Below, one piece after another: positions 8,618 through 17,061 of a stretch of DNA of 49,938 nt; position 1 is the stretch's first letter, and every line of letters begins with the position of its first letter. Below the pieces are notes generated by a model that worked only from the letters and a program-made list of their open reading frames with translations, searched no databases and was not told where the DNA came from. The DNA is taken from assembly GCA_965209105.1 (NCBI GenBank), contig CBDBQB010000037.1:1-49938 (forward strand), written 5' to 3'. This DNA comes from JAAELZ01 sp965209105. Lineage in GTDB: Bacteria; Pseudomonadota; Gammaproteobacteria; Arenicellales; Poriferihabitantaceae. Both the position numbers and the translations under genes were made by a program.

Positions 8618-9877
8618 TTAGGCAGCGTTTGCAGCTTCCATTTTGCGCTCGTACCAAGCTTTGGCCTCTTCGTCCCAGCCGTCCATACGCACATAAGAAC
8701 ATTGGCGTGGCTCGCTGACCATATTTGGATCAACATCGATCCCAACCCCTTCAAGGAAATTCACCAAGCCGATACGTTCGATCATTTCACCGCAACGTTC
8801 ATGCTCAAGGCCGTTATCTGCCCAGAAATCAATGATTTCTTCCGCCATTTCAACGATCTTCTCGTAATCTTCTTCGTTGTGAAACTTCATAAAAGGCACC
8901 ACAACCGTGCCCATTAAATCACCGATTTTGAGCGCGCGCTTGCCGCCGACTAAAATGGTCACGCCTTTATCATCACCCGGATGAATGGCCTTGGGCACAA
9001 CGTTCATGCAGTGCATTGAACGTACGCAGTTAGTCTCGTCAGCGATTAAAGCACCGTCATCACCCAGCGCCAAGCTCTTGGTAGGGCAACGGGTAATAAT
9101 GTTATCCATGACATATTCACGGCCTTTTTCTTCAACAAATGCCTTGAATTCGTCTTGGTCGATTTTCTTGTGATCACGCCAAGTACCAATGACCGCAAAG
9201 TCAGCGCGCTCAATTGCGTTTTGGCAATCGTTCGGGCAACCCGAGATTTTGAACTTAAATTTGTAAGGGAGAGCAGGACGATGCACGTCGTCGGTGAAAT
9301 TGTTGACCAGTGCTCGATGAAGTTTATGCTCATTGGTACAAGACATCTCGCAACGCGCCGCGCCCATGCAAGACATCGCAGTACGAACGCACGGGCCTGC
9401 GCCGCCTAAATCAAAACCGTATTCATTGATTTCATCGAAGAAATGTTGAACACCCTCATTATCAGAACCGATAAACATGATATTGCCGGTTTGACCGTGG
9501 AAGGTCACCAAACCAGAACCGTGTCGCTCCCAGCTGTCTGCCAATTGGCGCAGCATATCGGTGGTATAGTGGTTACCCGCAGGCGGTTGAACGCGTAAAG
9601 TATGGAACTGTTTTGACTCGGGAAAAGCATCGCCCACCTCGGAAAATCGAGGGATAATACCGCCGCCATAGCCAAATACGCTCAAGGTGCCGCCTTTCCA
9701 ATAGCCCTTGCGGGTTTCGTAAGAGTGTTCTAATTGCCCCAATAGCGAATTGGTCACGCCATTGATGCGCTTATCCTTGTGCTCGTCACGCAGACGCTTA
9801 ATGCCTGTGACGAAGCTAGGCCAAGGGCCGTTTTCCAGCTCATCAAGCATCGGGGTAGGATGTTTATTATCAGCCAT
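8618..9877 (-). CDS. dsrA: DsrA, reverse dissimilatory sulfite reductase alpha subunit
   Basis: DsrA (419 residues) is the larger subunit of the siroheme sulfite reductase and the first gene of the operon. The siroheme-[4Fe-4S] ligands are Cys170 and Cys176 (Cx5C in SCMGAARCEMSC) and Cys214 and Cys218 (Cx3C in SGCPNDC). The ferredoxin insert follows (TRCPTKSLALG, NCVRSMHCMNV). The start at 9877 has a good ribosome site, CCGGAGAA, 4-11 bases upstream. The operon promoter should lie within the gap before 10458, shared with the divergent cassette. Confidence 0.97.
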   Translation of the reverse strand: MADNKHPTPMLDELENGPWPSFVTGIKRLRDEHKDKRINGVTNSLLGQLEHSYETRKGYWKGGTLSVFGYGGGIIPRFSEVGDAFPESKQFHTLRVQPPAGNHYTTDMLRQLADSWERHGSGLVTFHGQTGNIMFIGSDNEGVQHFFDEINEYGFDLGGAGPCVRTAMSCMGAARCEMSCTNEHKLHRALVNNFTDDVHRPALPYKFKFKISGCPNDCQNAIERADFAVIGTWRDHKKIDQDEFKAFVEEKGREYVMDNIITRCPTKSLALGDDGALIADETNCVRSMHCMNVVPKAIHPGDDKGVTILVGGKRALKIGDLMGTVVVPFMKFHNEEDYEKIVEMAEEIIDFWADNGLEHERCGEMIERIGLVNFLEGVGIDVDPNMVSEPRQCSYVRMDGWDEEAKAWYERKMEAANAA

Positions 9878-10457
9878 GCTGTTCTCCGGTTAAGAAATTT
9901 ATTCGATAATGGCGGCAAAATGCGCCAATAAAATTAGTCTTGATCATTAGGGTTCAGCCGTATCGGCAAAAACCGTAAAAACCGCTCATCTGAAGTGTCA
10001 GGCCAGCACAACACTCTCACAATTATTTTTAGCGACATCATTGTGCAACTTTTGGCGGGTTTTACCCATTCTCCTGATGGGGTGGATATGAATTTCCATG
10101 CCCTACCCCATTGGTATAGAAAGCCCACCCACCCAATCTGACGGATAGCACTCGGCGACAAAACCCGCATAATGCTTGCATTCAAAGTGCTTGCCTCAAT
10201 ATAGCTAAAGAGTCTATTGAAACACCTCGATTTACACCATAGGAGACCCCAGCATAACTACTGCGCTTGAAAATACGTCGTTAAAAGCTCGCTCAAAATG
10301 CGGGGACACGAAGTGGTAAATACCTATAAACTGCGCTTTTTCGCTCACTTTTGCCTAGTCTTTTCTGCCCTCGCTACGTTATGCTGAGGTCTCCATAGGT
10401 CAACAGCGATATCTTCATACCCCTTTTTATCCATCATTCTTTAAGTGAACAAACCCA
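9878..10457. other. Divergent intergenic region between dsrA and the Cas6-like cassette
   Basis: A 580-base region that must hold the dsrA promoter (minus strand) and the promoter of the plus-strand cassette. A minus-strand open frame of 83 codons at 9934-10185 has no recognisable features and is probably chance. I did not find a sigma-70 promoter or palindrome clear enough to name. Confidence 0.5.
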
Positions 10458-10655
10458 ATGCTTTGGTTAAGTGAAATACTGCTTGAAAATTACGCGTTCA
10501 ACCAATTTTCCGAGTTGGAGGAAGAAATTCGTAAAAAAGCTGCTGCGGGTGAAATGTTCTTCAGAATGGATGTTAAACCGACCTATCCTGATACGCCCGA
10601 TAATTGGGAAGACCGACTGGAAGCGATTTTTACATCCGTGATCGATCAGCGATAA
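10458..10655 (+). CDS. Small conserved-looking protein of unknown function
   Basis: A 65-residue protein that I cannot assign to a named family. It has an N-terminal LSEILLENYAFNQFSELEEE helix-like region, a lysine/glutamate patch, then FFRMDVKPTYPDTPDNWEDR and an acidic, amphipathic end. The upstream site (AGTGAACAAACCC) is a poor ribosome site. It ends 35 bases before the next gene on the same strand and probably shares its transcript. The codon use and dense, non-repetitive sequence look like a real gene, but it is short. Confidence 0.55.
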   Translation: MLWLSEILLENYAFNQFSELEEEIRKKAAAGEMFFRMDVKPTYPDTPDNWEDRLEAIFTSVIDQR

Positions 10656-10690
10656 CCCTCCGCCTATTCACCCACCACTCTCCTTATAAA

Positions 10691-11389
10691 ATGAGCATCA
10701 ATCAAACCTACGATTTTGGCGCAGAGTCCGGCGAAGATGCCATTGATTCCACCGAAGCACTTGAAGTTCGGCTAGCGGCCCTACGCGAACGTATTATCGC
10801 TGATAGCCCTTCAGCTGAGTTATTAGCCTTGGCCAAGCTGCGTCTGGACGAAGGCGAATTACTCAATGCACTCGAACGCGGCGATGAAGCATGGAAAATC
10901 GTCCGCCCTATTTTCGATCTGTTTGCCGAGTCCGGAGAATGGGAGCTCGCCACCGAAGCCTGTGATGTCTTATCGCAAACCGAACATAACGACAGCATGG
11001 TTGCGCTGGCAAACGGCATCTGGATTGGCGTCACCTTTCCGGTTGACCCTCAAGTCACCGTATCGTTGCTTCAATACGTGATTGACGATACGCCGGATGA
11101 CTCAGACGGCGCCGCAGTCGCCGCTGCCACCGCAAAATACCTCATCGATATGCGCGCACAAGAGGATACACACAACGATTTAAGCTTCTTCGCCACCCAA
11201 ATGATGGGGGAAGTTGCTAGACGTCATAGTAACGTTGAGGATCAGCAAGATTTTGACCAATGGACAGAGAAATTGGAATTGAACGACCCCAGTAAATTCC
11301 TTGTTCGCTTGCGCAATGTGGTCGACGTCATGGCGCAAGATGATTGGTGGGTAGATCGAGATCAACTAAGAGAAAGCCTGCCCGAATAA
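10691..11389 (+). CDS. Acidic helical protein of unknown function, partner of the Cas6-like gene
   Basis: A 232-residue protein starting at MSINQTYDFG. A longer reading frame opens at 10604 but overlaps the previous gene, so the later start is preferred. The protein is strongly acidic and mainly helical, with tetratricopeptide-like pairs such as LAALRERIIADSP, LLALAKLRLDEGELLNALERGDEAW and GEWELATEACDVL in residues ~25-110. There is no signal peptide or membrane segment. It ends 4 bases before the Cas6-like gene starts, so the two are almost certainly co-translated. I do not recognise a named family. Confidence 0.8.
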   Translation: MSINQTYDFGAESGEDAIDSTEALEVRLAALRERIIADSPSAELLALAKLRLDEGELLNALERGDEAWKIVRPIFDLFAESGEWELATEACDVLSQTEHNDSMVALANGIWIGVTFPVDPQVTVSLLQYVIDDTPDDSDGAAVAAATAKYLIDMRAQEDTHNDLSFFATQMMGEVARRHSNVEDQQDFDQWTEKLELNDPSKFLVRLRNVVDVMAQDDWWVDRDQLRESLPE

Positions 11390-11393
11390 AGCA

Positions 11394-12101
11394 ATGTACT
11401 GGGAAGAAAAATCTGAGGAAAAGCAGTTTGACATTTCGGACGATGTGATTGATCTCAGTTTCAAGATGCATTGTAAATCCTTGCCGCTGGATCACGCTTA
11501 TTCCTTATCAACTGCGCTGATTGACGCAGCACCTTGGCTGGCTGAAACCCAATATACCGCCATCCACCTGATACATGGCGCGGAATCTGGCAATGGTTGG
11601 AACCGACCAGAAGACACCCAGAACGAAATTCTACATTTATCTCGCCGTGCGCGATTCACGCTTCGAGTACACAAAAGCCAGCTTGAGCTAGCAAATAAGC
11701 TGCTCGGTTTACGCTTGGATATCGATGGTCATCCACTTGGACTGGACAGCTTTAAACAACAAACGCTCGTTCCGCAGCCAACTGTCTTCGCGCGTTATGT
11801 CAAGACAGACGCCACAATCGATGAGGATACGTTTCTGAATAGCCTCGCGCCCGCGATCACTGCCTTGGGCGTCAATATTAAGAAAATGATGGGCGGCAAG
11901 CCGCATACCCTTCGCACGCCGAATGGCGATATTCACACCCGTAGCCTGATGTTGTCGGATTTAGAGAAAGAAGAATCTATCGCTTTACAGCAAAATGGCA
12001 CGGGCGATCATCAGCTGATGGGGATGGGGATATTTCTGCCGCACAAAGGCATTACCGCGGTTAAAACGCTGCATGAATCTTTACCCCCTATGCCCGAATA
12101 A
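11394..12101 (+). CDS. Cas6/Cmx6-like protein without a CRISPR locus
   Basis: This 235-residue protein matches what I recall of the 'type I-MYXAN Cas6/Cmx6' family. Shared segments are DLSFKMHCKSLPLDHAYSLS (N-terminal RAMP-like half), HLIHGAESGNGWNRPE, LHLSRRARFTLRV, TRSLMLSDLEKEESIALQ, and the C-terminal glycine-rich stretch GMGIFLPHKGI. Cas6 proteins are CRISPR RNA endoribonucleases with a ferredoxin-like fold and a glycine-rich loop. No repeat array or other cas gene is present in this window, so it may have a different RNA or sulfur-linked role. Histidine candidates for catalysis are present (HCK, LDHAY, LIHG). It lies in a tight cassette just upstream of, and divergent from, dsrA. Confidence 0.75.
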   Translation: MYWEEKSEEKQFDISDDVIDLSFKMHCKSLPLDHAYSLSTALIDAAPWLAETQYTAIHLIHGAESGNGWNRPEDTQNEILHLSRRARFTLRVHKSQLELANKLLGLRLDIDGHPLGLDSFKQQTLVPQPTVFARYVKTDATIDEDTFLNSLAPAITALGVNIKKMMGGKPHTLRTPNGDIHTRSLMLSDLEKEESIALQQNGTGDHQLMGMGIFLPHKGITAVKTLHESLPPMPE

Positions 12102-12228
12102 TCCAAGCGTAGTGTGCGATCTGATGCCTGGGCCAAATATCCTCTGCGATATATTGTTATCCCCCCCCATATTTGAAAGAATCGTACGCATTGATATTTA
12201 ATCTAATCCTCTTCAGGAGTTATGACCA

Positions 12229-12432
12229 ATGAGCACTAAGCTAGAAAAAATCCAAGAATTAATTGCCATGCAAAAGAAGTTTGCTGAGTACGAGCATAAA
12301 AATGGCCTGGACCCACAAGACTATTTTGCGCCAAAAGCGGGACATGAATTGGATGGCTACAAAGAGAAGTATGCAGAAATGGCTTTAGATGTGATGCAAA
12401 TCGCACACGACGAGGTGGGCTCTAAGCGCTAA
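12229..12432 (+). CDS. Small helical protein of unknown function
   Basis: A 67-residue soluble protein. It opens with an amphipathic helix (LEKIQELIAMQKKFAEYEHKNG), then a central DPQDYFAPKAGHELDGYKEKY, and a second helix (AEMALDVMQIAHDEVG). No cysteine, signal or membrane segment. A good ribosome site AGGAG lies 9 bases before the start, and a strong terminator follows directly. I recall similar short proteins in sulfur-oxidiser genomes but know no function. Confidence 0.8.
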   Translation: MSTKLEKIQELIAMQKKFAEYEHKNGLDPQDYFAPKAGHELDGYKEKYAEMALDVMQIAHDEVGSKR

Positions 12433-12452
12433 GCTAGCTTTAACCTCTGCCC

Positions 12453-12480
12453 AAACCCAGCCTGTGCGCTGGGTTTTTTT
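12453..12480 (+). terminator. Rho-independent terminator after the 67-residue gene
   Basis: A 9-base stem AAACCCAGC (12453-12461) pairs with GCTGGGTTT (12468-12476) around a 6-base loop, followed by a run of T to 12480. It lies 21 bases after the stop codon at 12432 and should end transcripts of the plus-strand cassette. Confidence 0.9.
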
Positions 12481-12557
12481 ATGTCTATCGCTCAATTAAA
12501 CTTGATGCCCATCATTCCAACCCCATTTAAGGCCTATTCTCCCGATCCAGCACAGCC

Positions 12558-12992
12558 ATGTCCCTCGCCAAAGAAATCACCGTCGAACGCATTATCGAAA
12601 CATTCGAGCTATTGCCGGACTGGGAGAATCGTTATCATTTTTTAGACGAACTGGGCACAAAACTTGAGCCCATGGATGAGGCGGATCAAACCACCGATAC
12701 CCGCGTAATCGAATGTATGAGCATGTTATGGATCAAGGCAAAACGGGGCATAGCACCCGATTTAATTGATTTTGACGCCGACTGCAATACTTCCACAATC
12801 AAGGGCGTGGTGGCCGTCATTGTTGCCTTATTTGCAAACAAAACCAATGAGCAAATACAAGCAACCGATATTGATGAAGTCTTCAAGCAATTGCAGTTGT
12901 TCGAGCATCTAAGCCCGAACCGCCATGTCGGCGTGTATGCCATCGTTAGGAAGATGAAGCGGCAAGCGGAGGCGCTCGCTCAGGCTGCTTAG
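12558..12992 (+). CDS. sufE: SufE-like sulfur acceptor protein
   Basis: A 144-residue SufE-family protein, which accepts persulfide sulfur from a SufS-type cysteine desulfurase. The persulfide cysteine is Cys53 in TRVIECMSMLWIKA; the classic motif is R-V-x-G-C-x-S-x-V-W. The glycine before the cysteine is Glu here, and the position after Ser is Met. The N-terminal FELLPDWENRYHFLDELG and C-terminal SPNRHVGVYAIVRKMK are typical. No sufS neighbour is seen. The ribosome site is weak. Confidence 0.9.
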   Translation: MSLAKEITVERIIETFELLPDWENRYHFLDELGTKLEPMDEADQTTDTRVIECMSMLWIKAKRGIAPDLIDFDADCNTSTIKGVVAVIVALFANKTNEQIQATDIDEVFKQLQLFEHLSPNRHVGVYAIVRKMKRQAEALAQAA

Positions 12993-13027
12993 TTATAAAG
13001 CTCTCAGAGGCTTGCCAAACGCCAAAT

Positions 13028-13096
13028 AGATTGCCGCGCGATGCTCGCAATAACAGAAATTTCGTCATCGCGAGGAGCTTGCGACGCGGCGATCCA
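13028..13096. repeat. REP-like imperfect palindromic repeat
   Basis: The segment pairs ATTGCCGCGCGATGCTCGCAAT with a complementary-like right arm, TCGTCATCGCGAGGAGCTTGCGACGCGGCGAT, allowing small gaps. The sequence resembles the dispersed 'cgtcattgcgaggagc...gcgacgcggcaatcc' repeats found between genes of many proteobacteria. It lies in a gap between convergent genes (SufE-like and the lipoprotein), a usual site for such repeats. It may also act as a bidirectional terminator. Confidence 0.55.
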
Positions 13097-13115
13097 TTGC
13101 TTAAATAGTCACAAA

Positions 13116-13652
13116 CTAATTGTAGCGACTGGCAGGTGACGAAACGAGATAGACTGAGGAATTAATTTTTAAATAAGCTGGCGCACTATAGCCGCCACCT
13201 GCTCTTGAAAATCGATAGGTCGCACGATTGCCGTTTGTATGTCCTATATATCGACCGTTCTCAACGCCGTTTCCATTCGCATCTAATATCGTTATTGAAG
13301 GTGAGCCATAACTCGTTGGGGTCAAAACAACGAGTTTATGATCGCCTTCAGAAACTGGTTTCCATACCACACCCGTGGTGGCCAACGAAGGTGCGGAAAT
13401 TGAGCCTGATCCACTCGATGAGGTACTTGTTCCAGTCGATGTAGCCGTTCCAGATGTTGAACTTCCCCCACCAGAAGATGTGATCGTAATATCATTAATC
13501 GGCGCGGTCACTGTTTCAACTTCAGGGCTGAAATTAGTAAATTCCTGACCCGCATCCGTTGAGGTATAGCGGCTCACGTCATCACAGGCGCTTAAAAAAG
13601 CCGCACAAAGCAGCAGCATAACAAAAGGAAAAGCTATTCGTGTGGGCTTCAT
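13116..13652 (-). CDS. Small lipoprotein of unknown function
   Basis: A 178-residue protein with a lipoprotein signal: MKPTRIAFPFVMLLLCAAFL then LSAC with lipidated Cys23. A low-complexity Ser/Thr/Gly linker spans residues ~60-90. The C-terminal part (VVWKPVSEGDHKLVVLTP..., ITILDANGNGVENGRYIGHTNGNRATYRFS) looks like a small beta domain. No family recognised. It should be anchored in the outer membrane or the periplasmic face of the inner membrane. Confidence 0.75.
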   Translation of the reverse strand: MKPTRIAFPFVMLLLCAAFLSACDDVSRYTSTDAGQEFTNFSPEVETVTAPINDITITSSGGGSSTSGTATSTGTSTSSSGSGSISAPSLATTGVVWKPVSEGDHKLVVLTPTSYGSPSITILDANGNGVENGRYIGHTNGNRATYRFSRAGGGYSAPAYLKINSSVYLVSSPASRYN

Positions 13653-13720
13653 TTTTCTCTAATTTAGATGTAATAATTGCACTATCTATTTGTATTTATA
13701 GTTTTTTATGACTATATCTT

Positions 13721-16700
13721 TCACGAGTGAATGCTTCCTGAACGTGCTTTGACGATATGCCCTCGCCCCATAAAAACACGATAAACAATCGGCACAATCA
13801 ACAGGGTTAACACCGTTGATACGGCCAAGCCCCATACAATTGCCGTTGCGACTGGCCCCCATAATAAGGATTTGCCGCCTAATCCAAGCGCCAAGGAAAA
13901 CAAACTGGCGACTGTTGTTAACGACGTAATCAAAATAGGCACGACACGACGTCGTGCAGCATACACCGCCGCGTGAACAACGCTCATCCCCGACGCCAAG
14001 CGGCTATTTGCCGCTGATATCAATACAATAGCGGCATTAACCGCGATACCTGCTAAGGCAACTACCCCATACAAAGTAAATAAACTGAGCGGGTTTTGTG
14101 TCACCAATAAGCCCACCACCACGCCAGTAAATGCCATCGGAACCGTCATCAATATCATCATCGGCTCAAAGTAGCTTTTAAATTGCGTACCCAGAATTGC
14201 GTACATCAGTAAAACACCGAATAACATCAGTTTACCTATCGAACTTAGACTCTCATTTAAATCGTCGAGTTGGCCGGTAAAATCCAAGCTCAAGCTTGGG
14301 TGTTGTTGTGAGCGTTCTTGCCACTGATCTTTGATCCATTGATTGGCCTGCGCAACGTCAATTTTATCTTTATCGATATCTGCTTCGACTGAAATAGTAC
14401 GCCGAAAGTTATAATGCTTAACACTGCCAAACCCAGTTTGCAGCGTAGTGTTCAATAGTTCCGCCAACTTGACCTTGTTGCCAGATTGGCCAATCAACTG
14501 GAAATCCAATAGCGCTGTAATCGAATCTAAGGCGGGCTGCTTTGCCTTTACCCGCAACTGCACAGTATCCCCTCCATCGCGTATCTCCGCGACCACCTCT
14601 CCATCGACCAATAAGCGCAAGCTTCTCAAGACTTCAGCAAGATTAACCCCCGCACGCGCCACCGCATCATGATCTACCGTCAGCGCCATTTCCTTCAAGC
14701 CTGGGCTGTCATCATCCGCGATATCTTTCGCCCAGCCCGCATCTTCAAGGATATTTTTAATAGTTTGCACGCCAGACCGAATCGAATCTAATTCATCCCC
14801 TCGAATCTTAACGCTGATCGCTTTACTGGTCGGCGGTCCGCCGGCTAAACGAATAAAATAGAGCTTCTCAGGCCCCGCAATCTCATAAACCGCCTCTCGC
14901 AAGGCTTCTATCACCGTATCGACTGAATCTAAGCCCGGCGCAGACGGCGGCAAGGACACCATCACTTGCCCAAAATGCGCACCTTGGAAAGGTGCAGTCT
15001 CTGTAAACATCTGACCCGCATAAGCCACTACACTGCGTACTTGCGAGTCGTCGAGCGTGTGGCGGACGACCTCCTGAACTTGCCTGACTTTTCCTAATGT
15101 GACTTCAAGTGGCGTGCCATTGGCCATCTCTACGCTTACGTAAAATAATCTCAGTGGGTCAGACGCAAAGAAATCGGTTTTGACCAAGAACTTTGAAGCT
15201 TTTGAGTCTTGCAATAAAGCGGGGTTCATTTGACCCGCCAAAACTGAATAGAGCGAGCCACCAAACAGGCAAATCGCAAACACTAGGATCAGCGCAGGCA
15301 TTCGCATCACTCTGATTAATATTCGCGTGTAAGCGCGCCGTAAACCACTGAGGAAACGACGGCGCTTTTTTTGAATAGATTCTGTAGCCTCGTATCTCAG
15401 AACTTTCAATGCATGAAAAGCAGATTCCAATTTAACTCTTAACTTTACTAAAAATATAATACATCGAAGAACTAGTCCGCGAATATATGGAAAGTTGGAT
15501 GCGCGGGCAGTGGACGAAATTTTTTCCAAATCCATAAAGTACTCATCATCCCAACGAGATAGTGAGCGGGTTGGCCTCTTTTTACGTTCTAACTTGGCAT
15601 TTAGAATATGGCTGGGCAATATCCAAAATGCCTCGATTAAGCTGATCAACAAGGCGACGGTCACCACGAACGGCACCAAGCGCATAAATTTTCCAATAAT
15701 GCCGGGCAGCAACATCAGTGGTAAGAATGCGGCGATGGTTGTCAATACCGCCGTCGCCACGGGCGCCGCAACCTCTTTAAAGCCATTGATCACTGCATCG
15801 ATTGGGGCAGCGCCTCTTTGTAAGCGAAAATAGATGCTCTCCACCACCACGACTGCATCGTCCACCAACATGCCGAGACTAATGACAACCCCTAGCAGCA
15901 CCATCACATTCAGCGTTTCACCGTTCGCTTGAAGTACCCAGAAAGTACCCGCGAGCACAAAGGGGATCGCAATGGCCGTGAGGAACGCGACCCGAAACCC
16001 TAAAAATAGCCACGCCACCATCAACACCAGTAACAAGCCGATCGCGGCATTGGTTTGCATAATATTCAGGGCATTGCGGGTGATCTCGGTCTGATCATCC
16101 GCCAAATGTAATTGCACGCCCGATGCTTGACGTTGTGACGAGGTCGACTCGATATAAGTTTTTACGCGCTCTACCAATGCTAAGGTATTGGCAGAGCTTC
16201 GCTTGGTTATCGCCAGCATGACCGCGGGTTGCCCCTCCCATAAAACATAATGCTGAGGTTTTTCCCACCCTGGCTGTATTTGCGCAAGCTGCGATAATTT
16301 CACGCCCGCGCCCCGTCCAACAGGTATATCGCCTAGTTCAGCGGCGTTAAGCTGCATCCTTTGCAAACGAACCAGCCACGACTCCTCGCCTACGCGCTGT
16401 GACCCCGCTGAGATGTCTCGATAATGTAGGGCGACTGTATCCGCAAGTTGCCCCGGCGAGATGCCCAATCGGGTAATTTTTTCGGGATCGAATAGAACCT
16501 GAAGCTCGGGCTGCTGCAAAGCGGTATCTAGTATTTTATCGACACCTTTTAGCCGCTCTAAATCTTGTTTAATGCGCTCTGCTTGCTGACGTAAATTTGC
16601 ATCATTGGCGACCGCCGTCACCACCACGGTCGCGGTGGGAAACGCGTTGGCGGTTGTCACTTCAAAGATACTGGGGTCTTCGACTCCTTCGGGCAACTGG

Positions 16701-17056
16701 CGTTGCTTATCTTGAATCTCTCTTCTTAAATCACTAATCCTTTTATCGAATTCACGCTCATCTAAATCATTGAAGCGCACCAGCACGTTTGAGAAACTAT
16801 CGCGGCTGGTGCTCTGAACGAACTTAATGTCGCCTACCTTTCGAATTCCATCTTCGAGAATATCGGTCACTCTTTGTTCCACATCTTGCGCTGCCATGCC
16901 CGGTGCCAGCGTTGAAATATCAATCCAGTTGAAATTGATGGATGGGTCTTGCTCGCGCGGCATTTGAAGGTAAGACAATACCCCGACCAGCAACACCAAT
17001 ACAAAGACTAGGTTGGTCAGGACATGGTTTTGGTAGAGCTTTTCTAACATGGCCAC
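13721..17056 (-). CDS. RND-family efflux transporter, inner-membrane pump (AcrB/HAE1-like)
   Basis: This 1111-residue pump has the RND layout: an N-terminal helix (LTNLVFVLVLLVGVLSYL), a first periplasmic loop, helices with the proton-relay pair in GMLVDDAVVVVESI (~residue 398), then a second periplasmic loop and helices. It has an unusually long insert between the two halves, roughly residues 490-570. The insert contains a basic and partly hydrophobic stretch (YIRGLVLRCIIFLVKL, KKRRRFLSG), giving a length above the ~1030 usual for AcrB. The adaptor gene lies 5 bases upstream on the same strand. No outer-membrane channel gene is next to them. The substrate cannot be inferred. Confidence 0.93.
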   Translation of the reverse strand: MAMLEKLYQNHVLTNLVFVLVLLVGVLSYLQMPREQDPSINFNWIDISTLAPGMAAQDVEQRVTDILEDGIRKVGDIKFVQSTSRDSFSNVLVRFNDLDEREFDKRISDLRREIQDKQRQLPEGVEDPSIFEVTTANAFPTATVVVTAVANDANLRQQAERIKQDLERLKGVDKILDTALQQPELQVLFDPEKITRLGISPGQLADTVALHYRDISAGSQRVGEESWLVRLQRMQLNAAELGDIPVGRGAGVKLSQLAQIQPGWEKPQHYVLWEGQPAVMLAITKRSSANTLALVERVKTYIESTSSQRQASGVQLHLADDQTEITRNALNIMQTNAAIGLLLVLMVAWLFLGFRVAFLTAIAIPFVLAGTFWVLQANGETLNVMVLLGVVISLGMLVDDAVVVVESIYFRLQRGAAPIDAVINGFKEVAAPVATAVLTTIAAFLPLMLLPGIIGKFMRLVPFVVTVALLISLIEAFWILPSHILNAKLERKKRPTRSLSRWDDEYFMDLEKISSTARASNFPYIRGLVLRCIIFLVKLRVKLESAFHALKVLRYEATESIQKKRRRFLSGLRRAYTRILIRVMRMPALILVFAICLFGGSLYSVLAGQMNPALLQDSKASKFLVKTDFFASDPLRLFYVSVEMANGTPLEVTLGKVRQVQEVVRHTLDDSQVRSVVAYAGQMFTETAPFQGAHFGQVMVSLPPSAPGLDSVDTVIEALREAVYEIAGPEKLYFIRLAGGPPTSKAISVKIRGDELDSIRSGVQTIKNILEDAGWAKDIADDDSPGLKEMALTVDHDAVARAGVNLAEVLRSLRLLVDGEVVAEIRDGGDTVQLRVKAKQPALDSITALLDFQLIGQSGNKVKLAELLNTTLQTGFGSVKHYNFRRTISVEADIDKDKIDVAQANQWIKDQWQERSQQHPSLSLDFTGQLDDLNESLSSIGKLMLFGVLLMYAILGTQFKSYFEPMMILMTVPMAFTGVVVGLLVTQNPLSLFTLYGVVALAGIAVNAAIVLISAANSRLASGMSVVHAAVYAARRRVVPILITSLTTVASLFSLALGLGGKSLLWGPVATAIVWGLAVSTVLTLLIVPIVYRVFMGRGHIVKARSGSIHS

Positions 17057-17061
17057 AAACC

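Noticed and set aside
9934..10185. 83-codon minus-strand frame upstream of dsrA
   Set aside because: No recognisable motifs, composition unlike the neighbouring genes, and it lies in the region that should hold promoters.
11394..12101. A hidden CRISPR array near the Cas6-like gene
   Set aside because: I looked for regularly spaced direct repeats on both sides (9.9-13.1 kb) and found none.
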